This document shows, one piece after another, positions 46,806 through 56,606 of a DNA stretch of 64,000 nt. The notes under the pieces were generated by a model, which was given only the letters and a program-made list of their open reading frames with translations, searched no databases and was not told where the DNA came from. The DNA is from Leptidea sinapis (taxonomy: Eukaryota > Arthropoda > Insecta > Lepidoptera > Pieridae): assembly GCF_905404315.1 (NCBI RefSeq), contig NC_066282.1, positions 5,976,501 to 6,040,500 of the forward strand. The letters are read 5' to 3'. Numbering within the stretch: position 1 is the stretch's first letter; each line of letters starts with the position of its first letter. The translations under genes and the position numbers were made by a program.

Positions 46806-46967
46806 TCTATATATATATAAAAGAGAATGTATGTTTGTATGTTCCCTAATAACTCCTAAACTATTCGACCGATCTCAATGAAATCTTTTGTAATAGATTC
46901 GTTGAAGCTCGAGGAAGGTTTATATATATATAATTAATACGGCAAAAAAACGTTTGCCAGATTAGCT
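46806..46967 (+). mobile_element. Short non-autonomous Helitron
   Basis: Starts TCTATATATATATAAAAGAG after A and ends acgtttgccagattagCTAG before T. 162 bp, noncoding. Internal ctcctaaactattcgaccga and tctcaatgaaatcttttgta are family blocks. Confidence 0.7.
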
Positions 46968-47354
46968 AGTGTTTAATACAAAAAAGCATTCCTTTAATAA
47001 TTTTCGATTTTGTGTTTTAATTTTGATTTTCTCTTTATTCAGTACGAAATAGATCTTAAAAATTCAAGTTGTTGTTGCCTATAATAGGATCACCATTCTA
47101 ACTTGGAAATTTAATATTACTGTATGCTCAATTTTTGTATTTGTTATATAACTAGCTGACCCGACAGATGCTGTTCTCTCAATAGAAAAAAAATATGTTA
47201 TGTAAGTATTTGGGAACGATGTAGCCTAAAGCCGTCGGAAATATGCAATCAAAGTTAAAGGTTAAGCAAAATTGTATTTCTGAATAAAAGACATAAAAGG
47301 CATTTATTTTCTTAAAATTGATTCCTTTAGAATTCTTTTTTTCATTTCTAATAT
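46968..47354. other. Noncoding with a Helitron-end fragment
   Basis: At 47,152 ctagctgacccgacagatgc is the reverse complement of a Helitron-type 3' end (…tcagCTAG then T), so a minus-strand Helitron fragment probably starts here and extends right for at least 80 bases. Its 5' end was not identified. Confidence 0.45.
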
Positions 47355-47800
47355 ACTAGATGCTACTATCGCATCGGAAACAAATGGCGCTCTGAGAGAG
47401 AAGAAGTGGCGCAAGAAACTCTCCCAGCATTCTTTTTTCCGCTCTTTTTAATAAAAATATACAATATTGTACTGTCATTGCTATTTCTTTAAAATAATCA
47501 TAATTTAGTCCCAGGCTTTCCGATCACTTAGATATTCAGCTGTGGAGTAATAGGATTTACGACAGAGCCATTTTTTCATAAAACATTTAAATTTATTTAT
47601 AGATAATGCCTGAACAGTGGCTGGGGCTTTATTATAAAAGTGTTTACATTTACCCCTAAACCTATTATGTATAAATGATTTTATAATATGTAGTAATAAA
47701 ATGATAAGGGTTAGTATCGTATTTTTGTAAACAGCTTTTACATCACCGCTTTATAATTGCCAATTACTTAAAGTATTAAAATGGATACAGTGTTTTATCT
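47355..47800 (-). mobile_element. CR1-like LINE 3' end (second family)
   Basis: The reverse complement of about 47,670-47,510 encodes FRGKCKHFYNKAPATVQAL, then FKCFMKKWLCRKSYYSTAEY and LSDRKAWD followed by a stop. This is the usual C-terminus of CR1-like LINEs (KSYY…EYLxDxKAWD). The 3' UTR follows leftwards with gagaagaagtggcgcaagaa and actctccc. Another frame-disturbed part continues to about 47,800. It lies head-to-head with the chimeric LINE at 47.84 kb. Confidence 0.75.
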
Positions 47801-47844
47801 TTAGCAAATACATATACCATCGCGGACTATCCTTAGACTTCCTT

Positions 47845-48273
47845 CCGAAGACGCAGATATCTCGACCTAGCGATACATCATATTTAACGTACCCCGGGTA
47901 CAAAATTGAGCATAATTTCATGCCTCATGCCGGGGTATGTGTGTACGTTAGGGAGGATATCTGCTGTCGCCGTCTCGGCAATTTTGAGGGTAGGGGCCTG
48001 TCTACTCTCTGGCTCCGCGTAGATTTAGAGGACCGCGTCCGCATCTATGCGTGTGTCTGCGTTACCACTATGGGACCTGCCCATAGTGGTAACGCAGAAA
48101 CGGATCACCTCATGGGCTGCGTTCAAGCGGCATTTGATTACGTGCTTGCTCAGATCCCCTCCGCTGAAATCGTAGTCTTGGGTTATTTCAACGGGCACAA
48201 TGCCGAATGGCTTGGATCACGTACCACAGTTGTTTCCTTTCGGATGATCCTAGTGCCTGCGCCGTTGCAGTAG
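47845..48273 (+). pseudogene. LINE A endonuclease domain, truncated
   Basis: The reading frame is open from upstream of the first ATG (47920): SRPSDTSYLTYPGYKIEHNF. It then reads HAGVCVYVREDICCRRLGNF, RIYACVCVTTMGPAHSGNA, and the pocket motif IVVLGYFNGHNAEW. In active AP endonucleases the last motif is GDFN; the Asp codon here is TAT (48184-48186), so this copy is catalytically dead as well as truncated. After SRTT the frame goes out of register and the C-terminal SDH motif is missing. Confidence 0.75.
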
Positions 48274-48386
48274 CCGATGTGATACTGCAGGGCATGGATA
48301 TTTTTATACCAAGCTCTGTAGTACCGATCGGTGGCAGATCACAGCCCTGGTTCGATGCGTCAGTTAAAGCAGCATCTGACTGCTAA

Positions 48387-49598
48387 AAACAGGCGTATCG
48401 AACTTGGGTTGCGGCGCTGGGCTCAAAGGATCCGAACTGCAAAGTTCTGAAGAGGAAATATAACCGTGCCTCCAGATTTTTTAAGCGGCAAATCGCCCGT
48501 GCTAAATCGAAGCACGTCGTCAAAATTGGCGAGCAGCTTTCCAGTTACCCGACCGGAACACGCAAGTTCTGGTCGTTGTCGAAAGCTGCTCTTGGTAACT
48601 TCAACCAGCCGTCCATGCCGCCGTTGCACATGAGGAATGACACCCTGGCCCATACGGCAAAAGAGAAAGCCGATCTCCTGTGCACTCTTTTTTCCTCCAA
48701 CTCGACTCTTGACGACAACGGAAAAACACCGCCGACCATCCCGCGGTGTCAGAGCTCCATGCCTGAAGTACAGTTCCGACAGAAAACTGTTAGGCGAGCT
48801 CTGTTTTCGTTGGACGTCAGGAAGTCGAGCGGGCCGGATGGCATTTCTCCAATCGTGCTTAGAACGTGTGCCCCTGAGTTGACGCCGGTGCTAACGCGTT
48901 TATTCCGGCACTCTTATTCAAAAGGCGTAGTCCCTGATTCATGGAAGTCAGCCCTTGTCCATCCGATCCCAAAAAAAGGAGACAGTTCGGATCCGCCAAA
49001 CTACAGGCCTATTGTTATTACCTCCCTACTCTCCAAAATTATGGAGAGCATAATTAACCGCCAGCTCTTAGTATACCTTGAGGGTCACCAGTTGATCAAC
49101 GACCGGCAGTACGGCTTTCGCCATGGTCGGTCGACTGGCGATCTTCTGGTATACCTAACACATAGATGGGCGGCGGCTATTGAAAGCAAGGGGGAAAGCC
49201 TGGCAGTTGGTCTGGATATAGCGAAGGCCTTTGATCGTGTATGGCACAAGGCGCTCCTCGCAAAACTTCCATCATTTGAGCTTCCCGAGAGCTTATGCAA
49301 GTGGACCTCCAGCTTCCTCACTGGGCGCAGCATACAGGTCGTTATCGACGGTTATTGCTCGAATCCCAAGCCCGTGAACGCTGGAGTGCCCCAAGGCTGT
49401 GTGCTATCTCCCACGCTGTTTCTTCTGCATATCAATGATATGTTGGACACCGCCAACATGCATTGCTATGCAGACGACAGCACTGGTGATGCCGTACACG
49501 GGCCATGCAGGTCTCTCTCGGGAAAACGTCGACCAGTGCCGGGTGAAACTTGTGTCTTCTATCGAGTCCTCTCTCGAGAAGGTCGCGGAATGGGGTAA
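48387..49598 (+). pseudogene. LINE A reverse transcriptase domain
   Basis: The frame is open from about 48,387 (KQAYRTWVAALGSKDPNCK) through 49,495. Fingers: RKSSGPDGISPIVLRTCAPE and KKGDSSDPPNYRPIVITSLL. Palm: QYGFRHGRSTGDLLVYLT, AVGLDIAKAFDRVWHKALLA, GVPQGCVLSPTLFLLHINDM and CYADDSTGDAV (YADD at 49,467-49,478). The catalytic aspartates are present. Immediately after, gccgtacacgggcc lacks two bases against gccgtatacacgggcc at 18.8 kb, and the final ~30 residues of the listed frame are out of register. Confidence 0.88.
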
Positions 49599-49606
49599 GT
49601 TGAACC

Positions 49607-50899
49607 TTGTCCAATTTAACCCCCAGAACCTGGGGTCTTGCTCCAAAGATAAGCAGATGGCTCTATACAGCAGTCATCAGACCAATTATCTCCTACGGAG
49701 CAATAGCGTGGTGGCCCAGGACAGAGCTTGTGACAGTACAAACCAAACTGCAGCGTTTCCAGCGGCTGGCCTGCACAGCCATAACAGGATGCATGCGCAC
49801 CTCGCCTTCCTCGGCCCTTGAAACTATTCTAGGGCTAACACCACTCGACATACACTTTCAACAAGAAGCGACAATGGCGACTCTACGTCTAAAGCTGTTG
49901 GGTGTATGGAAGAATAAAGACGGCCTAACAGATAAGCTCTGGAATAGGGTAACAAAGGATTATCCACTCTGTGAGGCACCATGTGATAAGATAACTAAAA
50001 CAAATACCTTCCATAAAAACTATCACATACAGCTATATGAGAAAGATGCTGACCAGTCAGGTGTAAACGAACTAAGAATTTACACAGACGGCTCGAAAAT
50101 GGCTACTGGAACTGGTGCCGGCATATTCTCACAGGAACTAAACATACACATTTCCATACCCCTGGGCACACACAGCTCCATCTTCCAATGTGAGTGCGTA
50201 GCCATCAAGGAAGCCGCCAGCGCTATATTAAGAAGAAAGGTACATGGCCACAACATCAGATTTCTTTCTGACAGTATGGCGGTACTAACAGCGCTGAAGG
50301 GTACCACACACAACTCAGCACTAATACACGAATGTCACCAAACCCTGGAGCAAGTTGCCTCTTATAACCAGGTAACTCTGCAATGGATCAAGGGACATAG
50401 TGGTTCGTTGGATAATGATGCAGCGGATGAGCTTGCAAGGCGGGCATCGGCAAATACAGTGTCTGGTCCATTGCCACTTCTGCCACTGCCCTTCAGCCAA
50501 ATGCGCTCATGGATACGCTCTCTCACCAACGACCTACACAACACCCGATGGATGAATGTCTCAAGCTGTAGACAGTCCTACCTAGAGATACCTGCACTAT
50601 CGCCCAAACTGACACGTAGACTTATGAGCCTCAACAGACATGACATCCGTATAATGGTGGGCACCCTAACGGGTCACACATCACTAAACAAACACCTTTT
50701 CACAATCGGCGTAACGGACAGCCCTAAGTGCAGAGGTTGTCTGACCGAAGACGAAACGGTCGCTCACGTAATCCTGGAATGTGCGGGGGTGGCCAACCAA
50801 CGGGCAAAAACCTTAACCAATACAAGGTCGCTCCAAGAAGTCTGTGAACACCCCAGGAATGTTCTGAACTTCTGGAAGGAGCTGGGCTGGTTGGAGTAA
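49607..50899 (+). CDS. RNase H-bearing C-terminal half of a second LINE (family B)
   Basis: 430 codons with no stop. After a short family A remnant, the frame reads TWGLAPKISRWLYTAVIRP and AITGCMRTSPSSALETILGL. The RNase H domain (about residues 160-280) shows all expected acidic residues: IYTDGSKMATG, FQCECVAIKEAAS, FLSDSMAVLTAL, and NDAADELARRA after the KGHSG His. A CX2CX8HX4C knuckle (CRGCLTEDETVAHVILEC) is near residue 380. The frame ends NFWKELGWLE at 50,897-50,899. Family A has no RNase H, so this belongs to a different LINE clade (R1/I/LOA group by organisation). The reading frame is intact but the RT is missing, and the ATG at 49607 is fortuitous. Confidence 0.85.
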   Translation: MSNLTPRTWGLAPKISRWLYTAVIRPIISYGAIAWWPRTELVTVQTKLQRFQRLACTAITGCMRTSPSSALETILGLTPLDIHFQQEATMATLRLKLLGVWKNKDGLTDKLWNRVTKDYPLCEAPCDKITKTNTFHKNYHIQLYEKDADQSGVNELRIYTDGSKMATGTGAGIFSQELNIHISIPLGTHSSIFQCECVAIKEAASAILRRKVHGHNIRFLSDSMAVLTALKGTTHNSALIHECHQTLEQVASYNQVTLQWIKGHSGSLDNDAADELARRASANTVSGPLPLLPLPFSQMRSWIRSLTNDLHNTRWMNVSSCRQSYLEIPALSPKLTRRLMSLNRHDIRIMVGTLTGHTSLNKHLFTIGVTDSPKCRGCLTEDETVAHVILECAGVANQRAKTLTNTRSLQEVCEHPRNVLNFWKELGWLE

Positions 50900-50992
50900 C
50901 CGGCCATTACTGCACGCAAAATGGACCCATGCTAGTGGTTTAATTGCGGAAACAGGAGCCCTATACCATACCATACCATACCTTACGAAATC
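50900..50992 (+). mobile_element. 3' UTR and (ccata)n tail of LINE family B
   Basis: After the stop come about 60 bases of UTR and then ccctataccataccatacc-type pentamer repeats (50,960-50,988). Short-repeat tails in place of poly-A are known for several LINE clades. This marks the 3' end of the chimeric insertion. Confidence 0.7.
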
Positions 50993-51588
50993 GGGAAGTG
51001 CAATATTTCACTAGATTTTTATAAGTGCCGTTCGGCACACTACGTTCTTACCAAGTTCTGAATTTCGTCTGGTTTATAAGATGGTTTATTTTGCATGGTC
51101 TTATAGCTTGTTTCAATGGCTATCTTATGCATTCGCTCAAATCATCATAATTATAAGCAATCTATTAATACACGTAAAATAATACGCATTCTCAGGCCGC
51201 TGCGCGCGTGCAAAAATCATGCCGATCTAAGGCATACCGCGGCGCGGGGAACTTGCCGATTTCCGAAGTTTCAATTGAGTGCAAAGCTTCAAAACCTTTA
51301 AGGTGTACATAGAAATGTACTTATACAAAGTACGAATATGTCTGGAATATAATTTTTTTTATTAGTTTTACTCAGTTGTCGTGTGTTATCAATATTAGTT
51401 TTAATAACAGCTGTCGCCGGGTGATCTTCATACATGTATGTATGTATATAGCACATAGTCTCTTGTATCACGAGTGAATTCAAAAAACTGAAAACGCATT
51501 GGTACGTGGCGGGCGAGGATATAGCGGACGACTCCGTGGTGAGAGTCATTGATAGATCCGTTTGCACCACCAATGCACTTATAAGTTA
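50993..51588. other. Noncoding stretch
   Basis: No supported feature. A plus frame of 61 residues at 51116-51301 and a minus frame at 51298-51573 have no recognisable domains. Confidence 0.35.
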
Positions 51589-51845
51589 GATGTGTAGCGT
51601 TCCTTCACAGAGTGGTTTTTAAGGAACTTTCTTCCACGTACAACCAAGATGAGCAATGAGCTTCCTTGTGCGATGTATTCTGGACGATACGACATGGGTA
51701 CCTTCAAAAAAACTTGCGTACACCTTTCTGTAAAGCCAGCAACGCTCTTATGATTCCTCTGGTGTTGCAAGAGAATGTACGCAGCGGTGATCACTTAACA
51801 TCAGGTGACCCGTACGCTTGTGTACCTCCTCTTCCATAAGAAAAA
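51589..51845 (+). mobile_element. LINE family A 3' fragment at the edge of the left inverted arm
   Basis: gatgtgtagcgttccttcac, aactttcttccacgtacaac, gacatgggtaccttcaaaaa, ggtgttgcaagagaatgtac and cacttaacatcaggtgaccc are family A C-terminal and 3' UTR blocks. The left arm of the large inverted repeat starts inside this fragment at 51,726. Confidence 0.8.
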
Positions 51846-52585
51846 CAGTTGAACTCGTATTCACTCACATTAACACATAATATACACATAGAGCGCTTTC
51901 GCACTACGTCCGATCCGTTTCCGTGATAATACGGCCCGGGGTCTTCGTAGAACTATTTGTAACGGTTGACGGAAGCGGGATCTAGTGCGTAAATTACAAT
52001 AGAAATATTTAGTTCTACGAATACTTCGGACCGTGTTTTCACGGATACGAATCGGATTTGGATCGAACGTAGTGCGAAAGCAATCTTACAATATTATGAT
52101 TATTGATTATAAAAAAGTTTCAATAGTAAATTGACTTATAAAACCATTTTATGTTTATCTAATAAAATATATAATATAATTCAACATGGTTTCATTGTAG
52201 AGAGGTTTATATTCTCTATGCACCAACATCTGAGCAGGTTCGCGTCGCCTTTATTGCAAAGTGCAAACAAGAAAATGTTTTACTTTAATTTGTTTGCTTT
52301 AACAAGGAGAATTCTGTTGGTTTTGTAAGTATTCTGCATTGTCAGCATTATTCCTGCGTGGAAAGCTTTAGAAATTATTTTCAGACAAAGTGTATGCAAA
52401 GAATTCATTTTTAAAATTAATACTTCAATGTTTGATAATATCGAGGTATATCAAAATGAGATAACAATAACAACCAGTTTAAAGTGTCTTTGTTTGAGCC
52501 AATTGAAAAGTTATTTCTGGTTTTGATTTGATTTAATTTTGATGTGAAGAACAGTTTTTGCAAAAACGAATCTACCATAATAATT
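51726..52585 (+). repeat. Left arm of an ~860 bp inverted duplication
   Basis: The whole stretch recurs in reverse complement at 55,751-56,606. It includes the end of the LINE fragment, a palindromic MITE (next entry), and an AT-rich part with gcaccaacatctgagcaggt and gtgcaaacaagaaaatgttt. By eye, differences are scattered substitutions and a few small indels. Confidence 0.92.
51893..52081. mobile_element. Palindromic MITE inside the left arm
   Basis: The left end gctttcgcactacgtccgat and the right end atcgaacgtagtgcgaaagc are inverted; the inner part also folds (cttcgtagaactatttgtaa against tagttctacgaatacttcgg). Almost the entire ~190 bp can form one long imperfect hairpin. The inverted copy at 56,250-56,436 was carried along by the duplication. 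Confidence 0.65.
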
Positions 52586-52954
52586 ATATAAAAGTTTTTA
52601 GAATCTATGGTTTTGATATTTATTAATTAGCCGTACTAAGTGTAAAGTTTTTCAAAGATTTGTTTGGCAGATACCTTTTCAAATAAACTGTTCATGTATA
52701 TAAACATATAAATTAATTATATTGTGCCCATTACTGATTATATGACGTAATATGGTTATTTATTCGCCCTTGTTCATGAGGTCTTTTGGCAACCTCACTT
52801 ATGATATAGAGCTTCTGATTTTTGCAAAACCAGCTGTAAAGGCTTTGTCTGGTGTCAATACTATGGTTGTTTTTATTTATTAACCGTATTGACTCTTTTT
52901 GCTCACTTTGACCTATACTATTTGACCACTTTTATATATAACACAATGTATGTC
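52586..52954. other. AT-rich noncoding stretch between the arms
   Basis: No gene recognised. Confidence 0.35.
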
Positions 52955-53312
52955 TACTTGCATTGATCACACGGAATGTTCCGAATAGCTGTTTGACCCG
53001 GTTCCTGCCGCCGAATTCCACCTTCACACTATATGCCACATATTAACATATCATCCCCACCGCCTGGATGTGTGGCGTTCCTCCACAGTGCGGTTTTCAA
53101 TAATCTTTCTTCAACGTACAACCAAGCTGTTGAATGAGCTTCCTTGCGCGGTGTTTCCACGACGATACGACATGGGTTCCCTCAAAGAAAGCGCGAACAC
53201 TTCCCAAAGTGCAAGTCCCAAGAAAATTTTCTAAAAGGGCGGCAACGCTCCTGTGATTCCACTCATGTTTCAAGAGAATGTGGGCAGCAGTGATTACTTA
53301 ATACAATCTCCA
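52955..53312 (+). mobile_element. LINE family A 3' end, degenerate
   Basis: ttgatcacacggaatgttcc, gaatagctgtttgacccggt, tcctgccgccgaattccacc, accgcctggatgtgtggcgt and gcggcaacgctcctgtgatt follow the family A order. A direct-repeat-like insertion (acttcccaaagtgcaagtcc...) lies at 53,206-53,236. Confidence 0.75.
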
Positions 53313-53409
53313 CTTTGTTAATGCAACTCATAAGCATAGCTTCAATTTATACTATCGCAATATTTTATATAAGTGTTATCGTTAAGTGTGACCATTATTC
53401 CCTATTATA

Positions 53410-53457
53410 CAGCTGAACTTCCTGCTCGTCTCGTCCCTTATTTTCATAAAAAAAAAA
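53410..53457 (+). repeat. SINE tail fragment
   Basis: cagctgaacttcctgctcgt then ctcgtcccttattttcataa and an A run: the final 45 bases of the SINE family only. Confidence 0.75.
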
Positions 53458-53554
53458 CTATTACAAATATCAACAAAACTTTAAACTGATATTGAAAGTA
53501 CGTTACCTAATCAGTAAAATGGCATTAATAACTATTTATAAATGAAACGATTTA

Positions 53555-53803
53555 CATATTTTTATTTATATAAGAGGGGGCAAACGGGCAAGAGGCTCAC
53601 GGGATGGGGAGAGGTGAGGCAACTACCCATGGACATCTGCAACAACAAGTGTCAAAAGATGCGTTGCCGGAGTATGGTCTTTTCATGAAGGTCCATAAGT
53701 CGTACCGATTCGGGAAAACCGCAGCCGGTAATTGATTCCACAAAGTGGCTGTGCGTGGCAAGAAATTTCTTGCTAAACGCGCGGTTGTGGAATGCCAGAC
53801 GAT
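53555..53803 (-). mobile_element. LINE family C, short 3' end
   Basis: In reverse it encodes the last part of family C (a WHSTTARF-like block and LWNQLPAAVFPN-like sequence from gccagacg to ggtccttc) followed by the UTR block gtgagcctcttgcccgtttg. It parallels 38,911-39,150. Confidence 0.8.
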
Positions 53804-54834
53804 AATTTATACATTTAATATGAGATTATTCCATATCAGTTTAAAGTTGTTTGATATCTCTAATAAGAATAATCGCCTGGTCACTCTTATCGATAACATC
53901 CTGTATACAGGTAAAGAATGTTTGTTTGAAGTTAGCACAAAATATTTAAAACTGTACGTACTATTTAAAACAATTTTAGTAATTTCCAACATGTTTACAC
54001 TGTTTAAACTGCCCAGTGCTGAGCATATTATCTTAACTTCTATTAATTAATCAACAAAATTTTTAGTAGTAGTAGTATTTATTCTTTTATTTCTTTGGCT
54101 ACTTCTCAAGCATTACTCTTCAGTTCAATATCGCTGTTAGATTACTACGACAACATGATTTACTATGACTTTAACACACTAACCTAAACTATAAATAAAA
54201 TATTTTTACTTGTCAAGCAAGCAATCAATCAAAGCTTCAACAATCTGTCAAGTAGTGATAATAATCTAGATCTCGTCTGTTCAAGTGTAGACTCTGTAAG
54301 TCGTACCTTAGCCAACAATTTTTTTACTAATAACCATAAATAGTCTTAAGTTGTTACGTTAACTTTAACTTTATAATTGATCATGTAAATTGTAATTTTC
54401 GAATTTTATGTGCTCACGTTGTCAGTTCTATTTTCCTACTCTAGCACTAATTGTGGAAACCTATAATTAGCTATCTGTCATTATCTAAAGTATCATTTAT
54501 GTTTTTAAGCCTGTTGGTTTTCCTGATAAATAAAATAAAATTAAGAAAAATATGGTTCGTATTATTCTTTCAATTATGTACTTTATTGAGTTACACAAGT
54601 TTCAAAACAAACGTCAAAATCAACAGTTTAAACTTTCAAGGTAAGTAAGGATATTTACGAGCAACTCATTCTTAAAAATATTAACGATTCACAGACTCCA
54701 ATCTACATTTTATTATTTTGAAAATCCAATGTGAATTATTTAAGCCTTAAGCTATTTAGAAGAGCTTGAAGTTTTATATGTTAGAATGTTTTTTTCCATA
54801 ATATGATGAATAATACTTTCATTGTACGTAGGTC
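53804..54834. other. AT-rich noncoding with one strong splice donor
   Basis: 54,499-54,640 is open in a hydrophobic, signal-peptide-like frame (KIWFVLFFQLCTLLSYTS) that runs to caag|gtaagtaagg at 54,641, an exact donor consensus. No acceptor or further exon was found, so it is only noted. Confidence 0.3.
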
Positions 54835-55636
54835 ATACTAAAAGTTTTGCGTAACTTAAAAAAAAACATGTTATAACCAAAACATTATGTTTATTGCTTT
54901 TCAAAATACTCTCTTTTACATTTTAAACACTTTTTCATGCGATCGAACCATTTTTTTAAACAGGAGGACCACAGATCTGAAGGCATGTTTTCTACGTGCT
55001 GATTGAACGTTATCACTGCCTCTTCGGAATTGGTAAAAGTGAAACCTCTCATCAAAATTTTTGACTTCATTGTGAGATTCATCTGTGAGCACCGTTCCAC
55101 GCGAGCCCGCTTCTGCTCCGCTGTCAGTTCATGAGGGATCCAACGACAACAAAGTTTCCGAACTTTCAATTCTTCGTGTAAAATTTTCTGAATTTGGCTC
55201 ATACCAATCCCCAATAGTCCTTAAATTGTCTCATAGGTAATCCGCGGGTTTTCTTCAATTAGCCGCTTAACAGTACCTATCGTTCGTTGACGGCAGTTGA
55301 AGGCCGCCCCTCACGAAATTCGTCATGTAAAGAAACCCGACCTCTCTCAAATCCAGCAAACCATCGCCTCACGGTGCTCAAGCAAGCGGCTTCTCTCCCA
55401 AAAACAGTTTGAAGACAAGCGGCACATTCTTGCGAAGGGAGAGAACATTTTGAAATCATAAAAAAACATCGCTCTAAAAACATTTCGATTTAATTCCATT
55501 TTCGTTGCGTAAATAATTGCGTAGATAAAAAACAATTGACAAATGAACGTAGTTTGCAACGTTTCAAAAAATAATATATTCGAAATTCAAATAGTTCCGA
55601 TTAGCTGCAAGTGCAAAACTTTTAGTGCGCCATGTG
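54835..55636 (-). mobile_element. mariner-like element, copy M1, internally deleted
   Basis: Inverted ends actaaaagttttgc (54,837) and gcaaaacttttagt (55,613). In reverse the transposase N-terminus is 55483-55277, with the HTH reading FGREAACLSTVRRWFAGFE and GRPSTAVNER; a stop then follows near 55,223 in the next frame. GIGMSQIQKILHEELKVRK leads to the family's W(I/V)PHELT motif (WIPHELTAEQKRARVERC). The C-terminus reads NSEEAVITFNQHVENMPSDL and CLKCKREYFEKQ. The catalytic region between about 55,063 and 55,068 is gone: about 404 bases present in M2 are deleted with the 4-base microhomology actt at the junction. Confidence 0.85.
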
Positions 55637-55750
55637 TATTTAGCCTAACATCATAAAATATAAAAAAAGTAATATTTGATGATGATCAATCCTGACCCAT
55701 ATGTTAATGAGATCTTAATTGGTAAAAGTGAAACCTCTTGGTATTGGTAA
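55637..55750. repeat. Duplicated flank and 22 bp templated junction
   Basis: 55,637-55,718 equals 57,629-57,710. It is followed by aattggtaaaagtgaaacct, which repeats an internal mariner sequence (55,028 and 56,613), and then by the right inverted arm. Confidence 0.8.
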
Positions 55751-56606
55751 AATTATTATGGTAGATTCGTTTTATGGCAAAAACTGTTCTTCACATCAAA
55801 ATCATCAAATCAGAAATATTTTTTCAATTGATTCAAACAAAGACACATTAAATTTGTTGTTATTTTTACCCCATTTTGATATACCTCGATATTATCAAAC
55901 ACTGAAGTATTAATTTTAAAAATGAATTCTTTGCATACACTTTGTCTGAAAATAATTTCTTAAGCTTTCCGCGCAGGAATAATGCTGACAATGCAGAATA
56001 CTTACAAAACCAACAGAATTCTCCTTGTTAAAGCAAACAAATTAAAGTAAAACATTTTCTTGTTTGCACTTTGCAATAAACCCGACGCGAACCTGCTCAG
56101 ATGTTGGTGCATAGCGAATATAAACCTCTCTACAATGAAACCATGTTGAATTATATTATATATTTTATTAGATAAACATAAAATGGTTTTATAAGTCAAT
56201 TTACTGTTGTTACCTTTTTTATAATCAATAATCATAATATTGTAAGATTGCTTTCGCACTACGTTCGATCCAAATCCGATTCGTATCCGTGAAAACACGG
56301 TGCGAAGTAGTCGTAGAACTAAATATTTCTATTGTAATTTACGCACTAGATCCCGCTTCCGTCAACCGTTACAAATAGTTCTACGAAGACCCCGGGCCGT
56401 ATTATCACGGAAACGGATCGGACGTAGTGCGAAAGCGCTCTATGTGTATATTATGTGTTAATGTGACTGAATAGGAGTTCAACTGTTTTTTTAATGGAAG
56501 AGAAGGATAAACAAGCGTACGGGTCACCTGATGTTAAGTGATCACCGCTGCGTACATTCTCTTGCAACACCAGAGGAATTATAAGAGCGTTGCTGGCTTT
56601 ACAGAA
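55751..56606 (-). repeat. Right arm of the ~860 bp inverted duplication
   Basis: Reverse complement of 51,726-52,585. It carries the reverse copy of the palindromic MITE at 56,250-56,436 and the clipped LINE A end at 56,487-56,606 (gcgttgctggctttacagaa). It joins directly to mariner sequence at 56,607. Confidence 0.92.

Larger units (their letters stand above)
47845..49628 (+). mobile_element. LINE family A internal part, truncated at both ends, fused to another LINE
   Basis: The longest family A copy. It holds part of the AP-type endonuclease, the linker, the RT fingers and palm, and the thumb down to NLVQFNPQN, where at about 49,628 it switches to a different LINE. There is an internal deletion near 48,225-48,240 that removes the end of the endonuclease. 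A stop occurs at 48,384-48,386 and a 2-base deletion at about 49,496 shifts the frame just after the YADD box. Confidence 0.88.

Noticed and set aside
48000..50544. Minus-strand frames of 60-82 residues across the LINE
   Set aside because: All overlap the plus-strand LINE domains, whose motifs are unambiguous.
50993..51588. Return of family A sequence after the family B tail (nested insertion model)
   Set aside because: I compared this stretch with the family A continuation (gactcaagtttgcgcg...) and saw no match, so a simple nested insertion is unlikely.
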